Source of the DNA: Paracoccaceae bacterium
GTDB lineage: Bacteria; Pseudomonadota; Alphaproteobacteria; Rhodobacterales; Rhodobacteraceae
Direction: 5' to 3'
Length of the DNA stretch: 18,334 bases
Assembly (NCBI GenBank): GCA_024644285.1
Contig: JAHELH010000017.1
Span: 1 to 18,334, forward strand
Shown here: in pieces, positions 1-8,998 of the stretch
How positions within the stretch are numbered: position 1 is the first letter of the stretch
Layout of the letters: each line of letters starts with the position of its first letter
The notes under the pieces: model-generated
What the model was told of the DNA's origin: nothing
The model's input: only the letters and a program-made list of their open reading frames with translations
The model's database searches: none
Made by a program: the position numbers and the translations under genes

Positions 1-554
1 TCGTGCGGCGTGGCCGGGAATTCCGCCAGCGCGGTGCCGTGCCGGTCGGTCCAGGCGACGATCTTGCGCAACCCGTCTTGCAGGGCGGCCCGCAGGTCGT
101 CGCGCAGGGCCACTGGCCAGAGCCCGAACGTCGGGTGCCGGCGCAGGCCCCGGTCGGGATCGGGAGTCGCGGCCAGGGCGATGGGTTTGCCAGCTTTTTG
201 AGAGGCTTCCGTCAACTTCTTTACAAGGTTGTCGGGAAAGAACGGCGTATCGGCTGCCACCGTGACGATATGGCTGTGACCGCGCTCCGCCGCCCAGTCG
301 AGCCCCGCCAGCACGCCGGCAAGCGGTCCGGGGAAGTCCGGTAGGCTGTCGGGCAGGACGGTCAGCCCGAACGCAGCAAACCGGGCCGGATCGCCGTTGG
401 CGTTCAGCAGGACCGGGTCCGCCTGGGCCCGCAACCGTTCGATGACATGCGCCAGGACCGGCTTTCGGCCAAGCATCAATAGCGACTTGTCCCCGCCGCC
501 CATCCGCCGCGCCAGCCCTCCAGCCAGGATCAGCCCGGGAATCTCAGTCGGCAT
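1..554 (-). CDS. mobA: Molybdenum cofactor guanylyltransferase MobA (3' end cut by window edge)
   Basis: MobA joins GMP from GTP to molybdopterin, giving the guanine dinucleotide form that is built into bis-MGD for DMSO-reductase-family enzymes such as formate dehydrogenase. It acts in the cytoplasm. The visible 184 residues start MPTEIPGLILAGG. The nucleotide-binding motif LAGGLARRMGGGDKS lies at residues 10-24, the GPLAGVLAGL segment at 77-86, and the metal-binding AADTPFFP at 100-107. Family members are about 190-210 residues, so only a short C-terminal piece should be missing beyond position 1. The ATG at 554 overlaps the last 11 bases of fdhD, which argues for coupled translation as the last visible gene of the tup-fdhD-mobA operon. 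The motifs and the neighbour make the call strong. MocA, which uses CTP, is a related alternative, but the FdhD/formate dehydrogenase context favours MobA. Confidence 0.9.
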   Translation of the reverse strand, partial: MPTEIPGLILAGGLARRMGGGDKSLLMLGRKPVLAHVIERLRAQADPVLLNANGDPARFAAFGLTVLPDSLPDFPGPLAGVLAGLDWAAERGHSHIVTVAADTPFFPDNLVKKLTEASQKAGKPIALAATPDPDRGLRRHPTFGLWPVALRDDLRAALQDGLRKIVAWTDRHGTALAEFPATPH

Positions 555-1416
555 CGGCCGATTTCCGGCGGTGCCTGCGGTCCTCCTCGGGCAGCGCGGC
601 GCTGTCGGCATCGCGGACCAGCCGCTCCTCTCCCGCAAGGCACAGGAACCGCTTGCCGCGCATCCGGCCGATCAGGGTCAGCCCGACCTGCCGCGCGATC
701 TCGACCCCCCAGGCGGTGAAACCGGAGCGGCTGGCCAGCGCCGGGATCCCCATCAGCGCGCATTTTATGACCATCTCCGAGGTCAGGCGGCCCGTCGTGT
801 AGAGGATCTTGTCGGACGGATCGCAGCCGGTCTGCAGCATCCAGCCGGCGATCTTGTCGACGGCGTTGTGACGGCCGACATCCTCCATGTAGATCAGCGG
901 TCGGTCCGCCTGGCACAGCACCGTGCCGTGGATCGCGCCCGCCTCGAGATAGAGGCTCGGCACGGTGTTGATCTGGTGCGCCAGGGCGTAGAGCCAGCTG
1001 GTCCTGACCTCGGTGTCCGGCAGGCTCACGCCTTCCAGCCCTTCCATCATGTCGCCGAAGACGGTGCCCACGGCGCAGCCCGAGGTGCGGGTCTTCTTCT
1101 TCAGCTTCTCCTCGTAACGCGTCCGGCTGGCGGTGCGCACCACGACCACCTGCAGATCGTCGTCATACTCGACGCCGGTCACGTCAGCGATGCCCTGCAA
1201 CATCCCCTGATTGCTGAGAAATCCAAGCGCCAGGTACTCGGGATAGTCGCCGATTGTCATCGCGGTGACGATTTCCTGGCTGTTGAGGTAGATCGTCAGG
1301 GGCCGCTCCATCACCACGCGGGCCTCGACCCGCGCGCCGGTGTGATCGGTGCCTTCGACGGCGCGCGTCAGGCGCGGGTCGCCGGGGTCGGGGCCAATCA
1401 GGAACCGCTCGACCAT
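544..1416 (-). CDS. fdhD: Formate dehydrogenase accessory sulfurtransferase FdhD
   Basis: FdhD passes sulfur from a cysteine desulfurase (IscS in E. coli) to the bis-MGD cofactor and is needed for active formate dehydrogenase. The 290-residue product carries the family hallmarks: MTIGDYPEYLALGFL near residues 53-67, TSGCAVGTVFGDMM at 111-124, EDVGRHNAVDKIAGW at 178-192, and TTGRLTSEMVIKCA at 207-220. Only one cysteine (C114) sits where the E. coli protein has a CxxC pair; the second position is a non-cysteine. I believe this form is seen in other alphaproteobacterial homologues, but I could not check. The ATG at 1416 follows the tupA stop (TAG) with no base between them, and the 3' end overlaps mobA by 11 bp. 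Being co-transcribed with a tungstate-type importer and mobA fits a role in maturing a Mo- or W-dependent formate dehydrogenase encoded elsewhere. Confidence 0.94.
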   Translation of the reverse strand: MVERFLIGPDPGDPRLTRAVEGTDHTGARVEARVVMERPLTIYLNSQEIVTAMTIGDYPEYLALGFLSNQGMLQGIADVTGVEYDDDLQVVVVRTASRTRYEEKLKKKTRTSGCAVGTVFGDMMEGLEGVSLPDTEVRTSWLYALAHQINTVPSLYLEAGAIHGTVLCQADRPLIYMEDVGRHNAVDKIAGWMLQTGCDPSDKILYTTGRLTSEMVIKCALMGIPALASRSGFTAWGVEIARQVGLTLIGRMRGKRFLCLAGEERLVRDADSAALPEEDRRHRRKSADAD

Positions 1417-2241
1417 CTAGCCGTCCTTCGGCGTGCCGTCGGCGGTGGCGTTGGGCACGAACAGGGTCTCGCCGCCGATGGCGTAGCCGCCGATCAGGTC
1501 CTGCGCCTTGTCCGAGACCAGCCAAGCCTCCAGCGCCCGCGCCGCTGCGGCGTTCACGTGGGGATGTTTTTCCGGGTTCACCGGAACATAGGCGTACTGG
1601 TTGAACAGCGCCGGATCGCCGTGGAACAGCATCGCCAGCCCTGCCTTGTTGGCGAAGTTCAGCCACGAGGCGCGGTCAGAGAGCGCGTAGGCCTGCATCC
1701 CGGCCGCCGTGTTCAACGTCGCACCCATGCCCGCCCCCGCGGCGCGGTACCAGGACGGATCGGCGGCCTCGACGTCGATGTCCGCCAGCGCCCACAGCGC
1801 CAGTTCCCGCTGGTGCGTGCCGCTGTCGTCGCCGCGGCTGACAAAGGGCTGGCCGGACGACGCGATCCGGGTCAGCGCCTGGGCCGCATCGGCGACCTCG
1901 GCAATGCCGGCGGGATCCTCCGCAGGCCCGATTAGAACGAAATCGTTGTACATGATCTCGCGCCGGTGCAGCCCATAGCCCTCGGCGACAAAGGCCTCTT
2001 CGGCAGCGCGAGAATGCACCAGGATCGCATCCACGTCGCCCGCCTGCCCCAGGCGGATCGCCTGGCCGGTGCCAACGACCAGGAGATGCACCTCAAGATT
2101 CAGATCGGCGGCGATCTCGGGCAGCAGGATGTCCGACAGACCGGAATTGTGGAACGAGGTGGTCACCGCCAGCCGCATCTCGTCGGCGGTGGCGGCCGAC
2201 GCGGTCCAGGCCAGCAACAGCGCCGCGAACAGCCGTCTCAT
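1417..2241 (-). CDS. tupA: Tungstate-type ABC transporter substrate-binding protein TupA
   Basis: This is the periplasmic oxyanion-binding component of a TupABC importer. The 274-residue product begins with an export signal (MRRLFAALLLAWTASAATA, likely cleaved before DEM). Next come TTSFHNSGLSDILLPEI, equivalent to the TTTS..SGLLD ligand-binding start of TupA, then VVGTGQAIRLGQAGDVDAILVH near residues 57-78, and later YNDFVLIGP and SRGDDSGTHQRELALW. This order of motifs is typical of TupA rather than of ModA. The ATG at 2241 overlaps the tupC stop (ATGA, 4 bp), which fixes the start; the open frame runs further upstream only inside tupC. Ligand identity is inferred from the family: tungstate is most likely, while molybdate or vanadate (the related Vup systems) cannot be excluded from sequence alone. 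Confidence 0.9.
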   Translation of the reverse strand: MRRLFAALLLAWTASAATADEMRLAVTTSFHNSGLSDILLPEIAADLNLEVHLLVVGTGQAIRLGQAGDVDAILVHSRAAEEAFVAEGYGLHRREIMYNDFVLIGPAEDPAGIAEVADAAQALTRIASSGQPFVSRGDDSGTHQRELALWALADIDVEAADPSWYRAAGAGMGATLNTAAGMQAYALSDRASWLNFANKAGLAMLFHGDPALFNQYAYVPVNPEKHPHVNAAAARALEAWLVSDKAQDLIGGYAIGGETLFVPNATADGTPKDG

Positions 2242-2951
2242 TCCACGATGTCTCCCTTGATGAACGCCGTCGCCTCCGCCGTCTGCGGTGCGGCGAAGAA
2301 ATCTTCGGCGGTTTTGCGTTCGTGGACAAGCCCCCGGTAAAGGAAGATCACCTCGGAGGCCAGGCGCCGGGCCTGGCCGATATTGTGGGTGGCCATCAGG
2401 ATGCGGGTGCCTTCGGCCATGGTGTCGCGCAGGATGGTCTCGATCTCGCGCATCGAGCGGCCGTCGAGGTTGGCGGTTGGCTCGTCGAGGAACAGGATGT
2501 CCGGGGCGAAGATCAGCGCGCGCGCCAGCGCAAGCTTTTGCTTCTCGCCGCCCGACAGCACGCCTGCCGGGCGCTGCGCCATCTCGCCAAGCCCCACGCG
2601 GGCGACCCAATTCTCGGCCCGCGCACGGGCCCTGGCGCGCGGCTCTCCGCGCAGGATCAGCGGAAAGGCGATGTTGTCGCGCACCGACCGGCGCAGCACC
2701 ACCGGGGTCTGGAACACGAAGGCCTGGCGCGTCTGGGCCTCGGCCAGCGGGCGGTTCCAGGTCACCTTGCCCTCGGACAGCCGCGCCAGTCCGTGCAGCA
2801 TGCGCAGAAGCGTCGTCTTGCCGGCGCCGTTGGGCCCCATGACCACCGTGATGCCCTCGCCCCCAAGATCCAGGTCCACCGGCCCGATCAGCCGCTTGCC
2901 GCGCCGGCGGACCGAGGCGCCGCGCACCGTCAGTGGCAAGAGCGGGGTCAC
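2238..2951 (-). CDS. tupC: Tungstate-type ABC transporter ATP-binding protein TupC
   Basis: This is the 237-residue ATPase that powers oxyanion import with TupA and TupB at the inner face of the cytoplasmic membrane. It shows Walker A GPNGAGKTT at residues 39-47, Q-loop FQTPVVLRRSV at 80-90, the ABC signature LSGGEKQKLALARAL at 132-146, Walker B ILFLDEPTANLD at 152-163, and the H-loop MATHN at 186-190. There is no C-terminal regulatory (MOP/TOBE) domain, unlike ModC, which fits TupC. The start is a GTG at 2951 that overlaps the tupB stop (GTGA). The frame is open for about 270 more codons upstream, but that stretch is tupB read in another frame. The 3' end overlaps tupA by 4 bp. Confidence 0.9.
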   Translation of the reverse strand: MTPLLPLTVRGASVRRRGKRLIGPVDLDLGGEGITVVMGPNGAGKTTLLRMLHGLARLSEGKVTWNRPLAEAQTRQAFVFQTPVVLRRSVRDNIAFPLILRGEPRARARARAENWVARVGLGEMAQRPAGVLSGGEKQKLALARALIFAPDILFLDEPTANLDGRSMREIETILRDTMAEGTRILMATHNIGQARRLASEVIFLYRGLVHERKTAEDFFAAPQTAEATAFIKGDIVE

Positions 2952-3652
2952 CAGATGCTCTCGCGCTCGGTGCGGCTGAGCGCGTGAATCGCGACGTTCA
3001 CCGCGATGGCCAACCCGATCAGGATAAAGCCCAGCCCGAGGGCGAGCGCGAAGTTGCCCTTGGAGGTTTCCAGCGCGATGGCGGTGGTCAGGATGCGGCT
3101 GACATGGTCGATGTTGCCACCCACGATCATCACCGCGCCGACCTCGCCGATGGCGCGCCCGAACCCGGCCAGAGCCGCGGTCAGCAGCGCGCGGCGGGCA
3201 TCGAACAGCAGCGTGAGCATGCGCTGGCGCTTGGTGGCGTTCAGGCTGAGCAGCAGGTCGTGATAGTCCGACCACAGCTCGCGCACCGCCTGGTGCGCGA
3301 TCGAGGCGACCAGCGGTGTGACGATGATGATCTGCGCGATGATCATCGCGGTGGGGGTGAACAAGAGGTTCAGCGCCCCGAACGGGCCGGAACGGCTGAG
3401 AAAAAGGTAGACGATCAGGCCGACGACGACCGGCGGCAGGCCCATCAGCGCATTCAGAACCGCGATCACCGGACGGCGGTAGCGGAAGCGCTGGATCGCC
3501 AAAAAGGTGCCCAGCGGCATGCCCAATGCGCAGGCGATCAGCACCGCGGTCAGCGTGACCTGCAGCGAGCGCAGGGTGATCTCGACCAGATCGGCGTCGA
3601 GCGTGGCGATCAGCCAGAACGCGGACTGCAGGCCCTGCCAAATCTCGACCAT
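2948..3652 (-). CDS. tupB: Tungstate-type ABC transporter permease TupB
   Basis: This is the membrane channel of the importer, 234 residues from the chosen ATG (MVEIWQGLQSAFWL). Hydrophobic stretches at roughly residues 27-50, 60-85, 98-118, 167-187 and 200-222 suggest five or six membrane helices. The cytoplasmic loop GFGRAIGEVGAVMIVGGNI is the EAA-like motif that docks onto the ATPase. The open frame continues upstream to a GTG at 3715, but the added segment is Pro/Arg-rich with no membrane character. The ATG at 3652 has a GGGACGG stretch a few bases upstream, so I prefer it. tupB is the first gene of the operon, an order different from the usual tupA-first arrangement; about 400 nt of non-coding DNA precede it. 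Confidence 0.88.
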   Translation of the reverse strand: MVEIWQGLQSAFWLIATLDADLVEITLRSLQVTLTAVLIACALGMPLGTFLAIQRFRYRRPVIAVLNALMGLPPVVVGLIVYLFLSRSGPFGALNLLFTPTAMIIAQIIIVTPLVASIAHQAVRELWSDYHDLLLSLNATKRQRMLTLLFDARRALLTAALAGFGRAIGEVGAVMIVGGNIDHVSRILTTAIALETSKGNFALALGLGFILIGLAIAVNVAIHALSRTERESIW

Positions 3653-3668
3653 GTCCGTCCCGCGCCGC

Positions 3669-3750
3669 CCCTGTCGCGCGCAGGGTTTCAGAGAACGCGG
3701 CGCGGGGCAAGGCACGCGGTCGGGCCGGTGCCGGAAACTTTTTTGAAACC
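3669..3750 (-). promoter_or_regulatory. Potentially structured 5' leader of the tup operon
   Basis: Read on the minus strand, the 100 nt before tupB can form three helices. P1 pairs GGTTTCA (3744-3750) with TGAAACC (3684-3690). P2, inside it, pairs GGCAC (3728-3732) with GTGCC (3711-3715). P3 is a hairpin CCCTG / CAGGG (3681-3685 with 3669-3673, 7-nt loop) about 16 bases before the ATG. P1 and P3 share bases 3684-3685, so they compete in part. This geometry could be a metal- or cofactor-responsive leader, but I do not recognise a known riboswitch consensus. Helices of 5-7 bp arise by chance in GC-rich DNA. The pairings are seen; the regulatory role is conjecture. Confidence 0.3.
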
Positions 3751-3775
3751 TTTCTCATCGCCCAGCGTACCTACA

Positions 3776-3810
3776 GGCATCAAAGGGCACGAAATGGCCT
3801 GATTGATGCC
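3776..3810. repeat. 8-bp perfect inverted repeat in the tupB upstream region
   Basis: GGCATCAA (3776-3783) is followed after 19 nt by its reverse complement TTGATGCC (3803-3810). It lies about 125-160 bp upstream of the tupB ATG and about 250 bp upstream of the plus-strand gene. That position suits an operator for a dimeric regulator of the tup operon, or a hairpin. The regulator is unknown, and the sequence does not match the TATATA-type ModE palindrome. Confidence 0.45.
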
Positions 3811-3990
3811 CAAGCGGCGTCATTCGGGCGCCCACGGAGAGGGTTAAACATCGTGCAAAGTCACAGCCGCAGAGGCGGCACCCAGGTAGCGTCGGTCCGG
3901 CCCGGAATGGGGATCGACGTTGCCACGACTTTGTGACCGGCAAATCCAGCGAGAATTGGCGGATTGACGCGCAGGAACCGGCGCGTGGCA

Positions 3991-4019
3991 TTGACACCGC
4001 GGGCATGCAGGTCATGCTG
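3991..4019 (+). promoter_or_regulatory. Weak sigma-70-type promoter candidate for the secreted-protein gene
   Basis: A perfect -35 hexamer TTGACA (3991-3996) is followed after 17 bp by ATGCTG (4014-4019), a poor -10. A transcript from here would carry a leader of about 30 nt before the ATG at 4058. A second TTGACG lies at 3964-3969. The weak -10 keeps confidence low. Confidence 0.25.
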
Positions 4020-4057
4020 GCCGATGTCCCGCAACTCCTTTGCCGAAGGAAAAGGAC

Positions 4058-4732
4058 ATGAAACGCTGCCTTTCCGTCCTCGCTGCCACCCTGGCGATGT
4101 CATTGCCGTTCGCCGATATCGCGCAAGCGGATCACGACCGCGCCCGCGGCGACGGCGTGCTGCGCCTGAGGATCGGACCCATCGAGTTCCGCAGCCAGCC
4201 CTCTGCGCGCTCTGACCGGCGCCGCGGAGTCGTGGTGATGCGGGCCTTCCCGTACGATACCGACGACGACGTCCGTATCCCGTTCCCGCGCGGCGATGCC
4301 CGCTGGCTGGAACGGCAGGAGGCGCGGCAGCGCGACCTTGACCGCCAACTCGGTAGCGGTCTGCGCCAGTTGCGCCGCAGCGGCGCCGTAGCGGTTTCGC
4401 AGCGTCCGCTGCCGGCGCCACGCCTGCAAACCGCGACGCCCACACGCGCCACCGGTATCATCGAGGAAGCCGAAGTGCTTGGCCCGCCGCCCCCCGTGCC
4501 CGCGATCTTGCCCGACCCCAAGCCGCTGACCGAGGTCGGCACGGCCAGCGCCGCCGACGTCGATCAGCACGGCGCCGCGGCCTTCGCGATCTTGTCCACG
4601 CCGGACGCCTTGGGCCTGCCGGAATTGCCGGATGGCGGCAGCTATTACGTGCTGAACGGCCGGGTCGTGACGCTGGATGCCGAGGCGCAGAAGGCGTTGA
4701 CGGTGGCGGCGCTGCAATCGGCGCTGCGGTAG
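4058..4732 (+). CDS. Hypothetical exported protein, family not recognised
   Basis: The 224-residue product opens with a clear Sec signal peptide (MKRCLSVLAATLAMSLP, likely cleaved after IAQA at residue 24). The mature part starts acidic/basic (DHDRARGDG), then has a short beta-like segment (LRLRIGPIEFRS), a charged stretch rich in Arg and Gln (about 80-108), a Pro-rich linker (118-156, including GPPPPVP) and a C-terminal block with SYYVLNGRVVTLDAE at 195-209. No catalytic motif, membrane helix or lipobox is visible; the only cysteine is in the signal peptide. The ATG at 4058 is preceded by AAGGAAAAGGAC, a good ribosome binding site, so I reject the TTG at 4040. It converges on uvrA with 52 nt between the stops. 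The domain order suggests a periplasmic or envelope protein, but function cannot be assigned. Confidence 0.75.
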   Translation: MKRCLSVLAATLAMSLPFADIAQADHDRARGDGVLRLRIGPIEFRSQPSARSDRRRGVVVMRAFPYDTDDDVRIPFPRGDARWLERQEARQRDLDRQLGSGLRQLRRSGAVAVSQRPLPAPRLQTATPTRATGIIEEAEVLGPPPPVPAILPDPKPLTEVGTASAADVDQHGAAAFAILSTPDALGLPELPDGGSYYVLNGRVVTLDAEAQKALTVAALQSALR

Positions 4733-4734
4733 GC

Positions 4735-4769
4735 CGCGGCAGAGGTCCTGGATCAGGTCCGGGGCCGCG
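4735..4769. terminator. Hairpin between the convergent secreted-protein gene and uvrA
   Basis: CGCGGC (4735-4740) can pair with GCCGCG (4764-4769), and the loop holds a small CCTG-GAT-CAGG hairpin (4747-4757). It starts 2 bp after the plus-strand stop and ends 15 bp before the uvrA stop, where a shared terminator is expected. No T-tract follows on either strand, so intrinsic termination would be weak. Confidence 0.3.
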
Positions 4770-4784
4770 TCGGGCACCCCGGGA

Positions 4785-7661
<2,877 letters not shown>

Positions 7662-7691
7662 TCTGACAGCCGCCTGTTTACCGGATGTTCA

Positions 7692-7720
7692 TACATAGGA
7701 CGGATGCGCCGTCGCGCCAA
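7692..7720 (-). promoter_or_regulatory. Probable uvrA promoter
   Basis: On the minus strand, TTGGCG (7715-7720) and TATGTA (7692-7697) are separated by exactly 17 bp, a fair housekeeping-sigma promoter. It lies 31 bp upstream of the uvrA ATG, giving a leader of roughly 24 nt with an AGGCGG element before the start. The LexA box begins 10 bp upstream of the -35. Confidence 0.45.
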
Positions 7721-7730
7721 CAGAAAACTG

Positions 7731-7745
7731 GAACATACAGCGAAC
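7731..7745 (-). promoter_or_regulatory. LexA (SOS) box of uvrA, GTTC-N7-GTTC
   Basis: The minus strand reads GTTCGCTGTATGTTC, an exact match to the direct-repeat LexA site GTTC-N7-GTTC established for alphaproteobacteria, including Rhodobacter sphaeroides uvrA. It lies 69 bp upstream of the uvrA start and 11 bp past the stop of the MFS gene, so it can control uvrA without the upstream gene. Both half-sites are perfect. Confidence 0.85.
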
Positions 7746-7756
7746 ATCCACAGGAA

Positions 7757-8914
7757 TCAGGCCGTCCGTTTCCATCGCAGGAAAAGGTGGACACACGCCC
7801 CGCACAGAAACAGCACCCCGAGCGCCGCCGTCAGACCGCCATATCCGGCGGTGGCGATGATCCCGACCATCAGCGGTGTGCCCGTGGTATTTCCCAGATT
7901 GCCCATCTGCGCCAGGCCGCCATTGGCCAGCGCCCGGTCTTCCGCCGCCGCGTTCAGCTGCGCCACGGCGGCAAAGGAGGCGCCCTGCACCAGCCCCAGG
8001 CTCGCGCCCAGCGCCAGGGCGGCCAGGGCGTGACCGGGCACGGCCCACAGGGCCGCGGCGCAGGCTGCGCAGGCGGCAAAGCCCAGGATCACCACCGAGG
8101 TGGCGCGAATATGGCGCAGCAGCCAGACGCCCAGCGTCAGCGAGGACAGGATCGACAGAAGCGGCATCGCGCCGATGATGACGGCGCGCTCAGCGGGGTC
8201 GAGAAAGGGCGGCAGCACGGTCAGAACGCTGACGAAACAGATGGTGTAGAACAGCCAGCCCATCGCCGGCGCGCCGATATGGGGTGAGCCGTAGATCCGG
8301 CGGTGCGCGGTGACCAGCTCTGCCAGGCGAACCGGCTGGACGTGCTTGACGACGGTCGGCAGGCGCGGCCACAGCACGGCCGCCATCGCCGCCATGTAAA
8401 GCGCATGCGCCAGCATCAGGCTGGACAATCCGAGCGCGTTCACGAGCGCCAGGCCGGCCCAGGCGAGAACCGCGAAAGCCACGCCGAAGAACGTGCCCCA
8501 CAGCGTCAGGGCCAGGCCGCCATCCCTGGGCGCGGCGATCTGGGCGATCATCGTCGGCGCCGCCACCACGATGGCCAGGTGCGCCGCGCCCTCGACGACG
8601 CGGGTCGCCAGAAACAGTGGCAGCGGCGGGAACAGCGCCTGCACCGCCGACATCGCCGCGCCCACGATCAGCGCCGACAGCAAGGCCCGGCGATAGCCGA
8701 TCCGCGCCACCAGCACGCCGGCGACGATGCCCAGAAGGATGCCGAGAAAGCCGACCAGCGACACCGCAAAGCCCAGCGCGGTACCGGCGTCGGGATAGAC
8801 CTCCGGCAGCCGGTCGAAGACCACGCTGATCTTGCCGTATTGCGCCGCCGCCCCCAGGCCCGCGGCCCAGATCAGCAGAACCAGCGTCCAGTCGGTTGTG
8901 TCGCGCGTGTCCAT
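7757..8914 (-). CDS. MFS transporter, substrate unknown
   Basis: A 385-residue, very hydrophobic protein with about 11-12 predicted membrane helices belongs to the Major Facilitator Superfamily. After a short N-terminus (MDTRDTTDW) the first helix starts at about residue 10. The loop between helices 2 and 3 reads GVLVARIGYRRALL, the degenerate family motif A (G-x3-D/x-R-x-G-[RY]-[RK]). The central cytoplasmic loop, near residues 200-225, contains RLAELVTAHRRIYGSP. The protein is short for the family and carries no substrate-specific signature that I recognise. The ATG at 8914 is the first in-frame start. It is divergent from the VWA gene across 116 bp and lies upstream of uvrA on the same strand, but uvrA has its own promoter and LexA site, so a functional link is not implied. 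Confidence 0.85.
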   Translation of the reverse strand: MDTRDTTDWTLVLLIWAAGLGAAAQYGKISVVFDRLPEVYPDAGTALGFAVSLVGFLGILLGIVAGVLVARIGYRRALLSALIVGAAMSAVQALFPPLPLFLATRVVEGAAHLAIVVAAPTMIAQIAAPRDGGLALTLWGTFFGVAFAVLAWAGLALVNALGLSSLMLAHALYMAAMAAVLWPRLPTVVKHVQPVRLAELVTAHRRIYGSPHIGAPAMGWLFYTICFVSVLTVLPPFLDPAERAVIIGAMPLLSILSSLTLGVWLLRHIRATSVVILGFAACAACAAALWAVPGHALAALALGASLGLVQGASFAAVAQLNAAAEDRALANGGLAQMGNLGNTTGTPLMVGIIATAGYGGLTAALGVLFLCGACVHLFLRWKRTA

Positions 8915-8919
8915 GTCCC

Positions 8920-8948
8920 GCTATCGGGCGGCGCGCGGGCGGGGTCAA
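8920..8948 (-). promoter_or_regulatory. Candidate promoter of the MFS gene, possibly giving a leaderless mRNA
   Basis: The minus strand has TTGACC (8943-8948), 17 bp, then GATAGC (8920-8925). The -10 ends only 5 bp before the ATG at 8914, so a start site 6-7 nt downstream would fall on or next to the A of the ATG. Only a weak GGGAC precedes the start codon, compatible with leaderless translation. The -10 matches the consensus poorly. Confidence 0.3.
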
Positions 8949-8950
8949 GC

Positions 8951-8968
8951 GGTCGGGAGTTCCCGACC
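8951..8968. repeat. 8-bp inverted repeat in the divergent MFS / VWA promoter region
   Basis: GGTCGGGA (8951-8958) and TCCCGACC (8961-8968) flank a 2-bp centre, giving an 18-bp near-palindrome directly beside the -35 candidates of both divergent genes. It could be an operator shared by the two promoters, or an RNA hairpin if transcribed. No regulator gene lies beside it. Confidence 0.5.
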
Positions 8969-8998
8969 TTGGGCCGAATCGGAAATCCGGGCTAGCAT
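8969..8998 (+). promoter_or_regulatory. Candidate promoter of the VWA/repeat protein gene
   Basis: TTGGGC (8969-8974) and TAGCAT (8993-8998) are 18 bp apart on the plus strand, directly after the 8951-8968 palindrome. A start near 9005 leaves a leader of about 25 nt that carries the GGAG ribosome binding site (9020-9023). Confidence 0.35.

Larger units (their letters stand above)
3653..4057. other. Divergent intergenic region between tupB and the secreted-protein gene
   Basis: This 405-nt gap separates two divergently read genes. It holds the possible tupB leader (3669-3750), the 8-bp inverted repeat at 3776-3810, and a weak plus-strand promoter candidate at 3991-4019. The stretch 3811-3990 holds no gene I can support. 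A 7-bp inverted repeat CAAAGTC / GACTTTG occurs there with about 60 bp between its arms, which is not striking. No tRNA, small-RNA signature or canonical ModE palindrome was recognised. Confidence 0.6.

Noticed and set aside
397..1935. 512-codon open frame on the plus strand
   Set aside because: It lies antisense to mobA, fdhD and tupA, whose motifs are unmistakable. The long frame follows from high GC at third positions.
3721..3746. CCGG-TG-CCGG followed by six T on the plus strand, resembling an intrinsic terminator
   Set aside because: The stem is only 4 bp with a 2-nt loop, and no plus-strand gene lies upstream that it could end.
2952..3758. Upstream extension of the tupC frame by about 270 codons
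   Set aside because: The extension is tupB read in another frame. The GTG at 2951 overlapping the tupB stop gives a normal-length ATPase.
3755..4015. 86-codon minus-strand frame in the tupB upstream gap
   Set aside because: It has no domain, no good ribosome binding site and a codon use unlike the neighbours; it would also cross the inverted repeat at 3776-3810.
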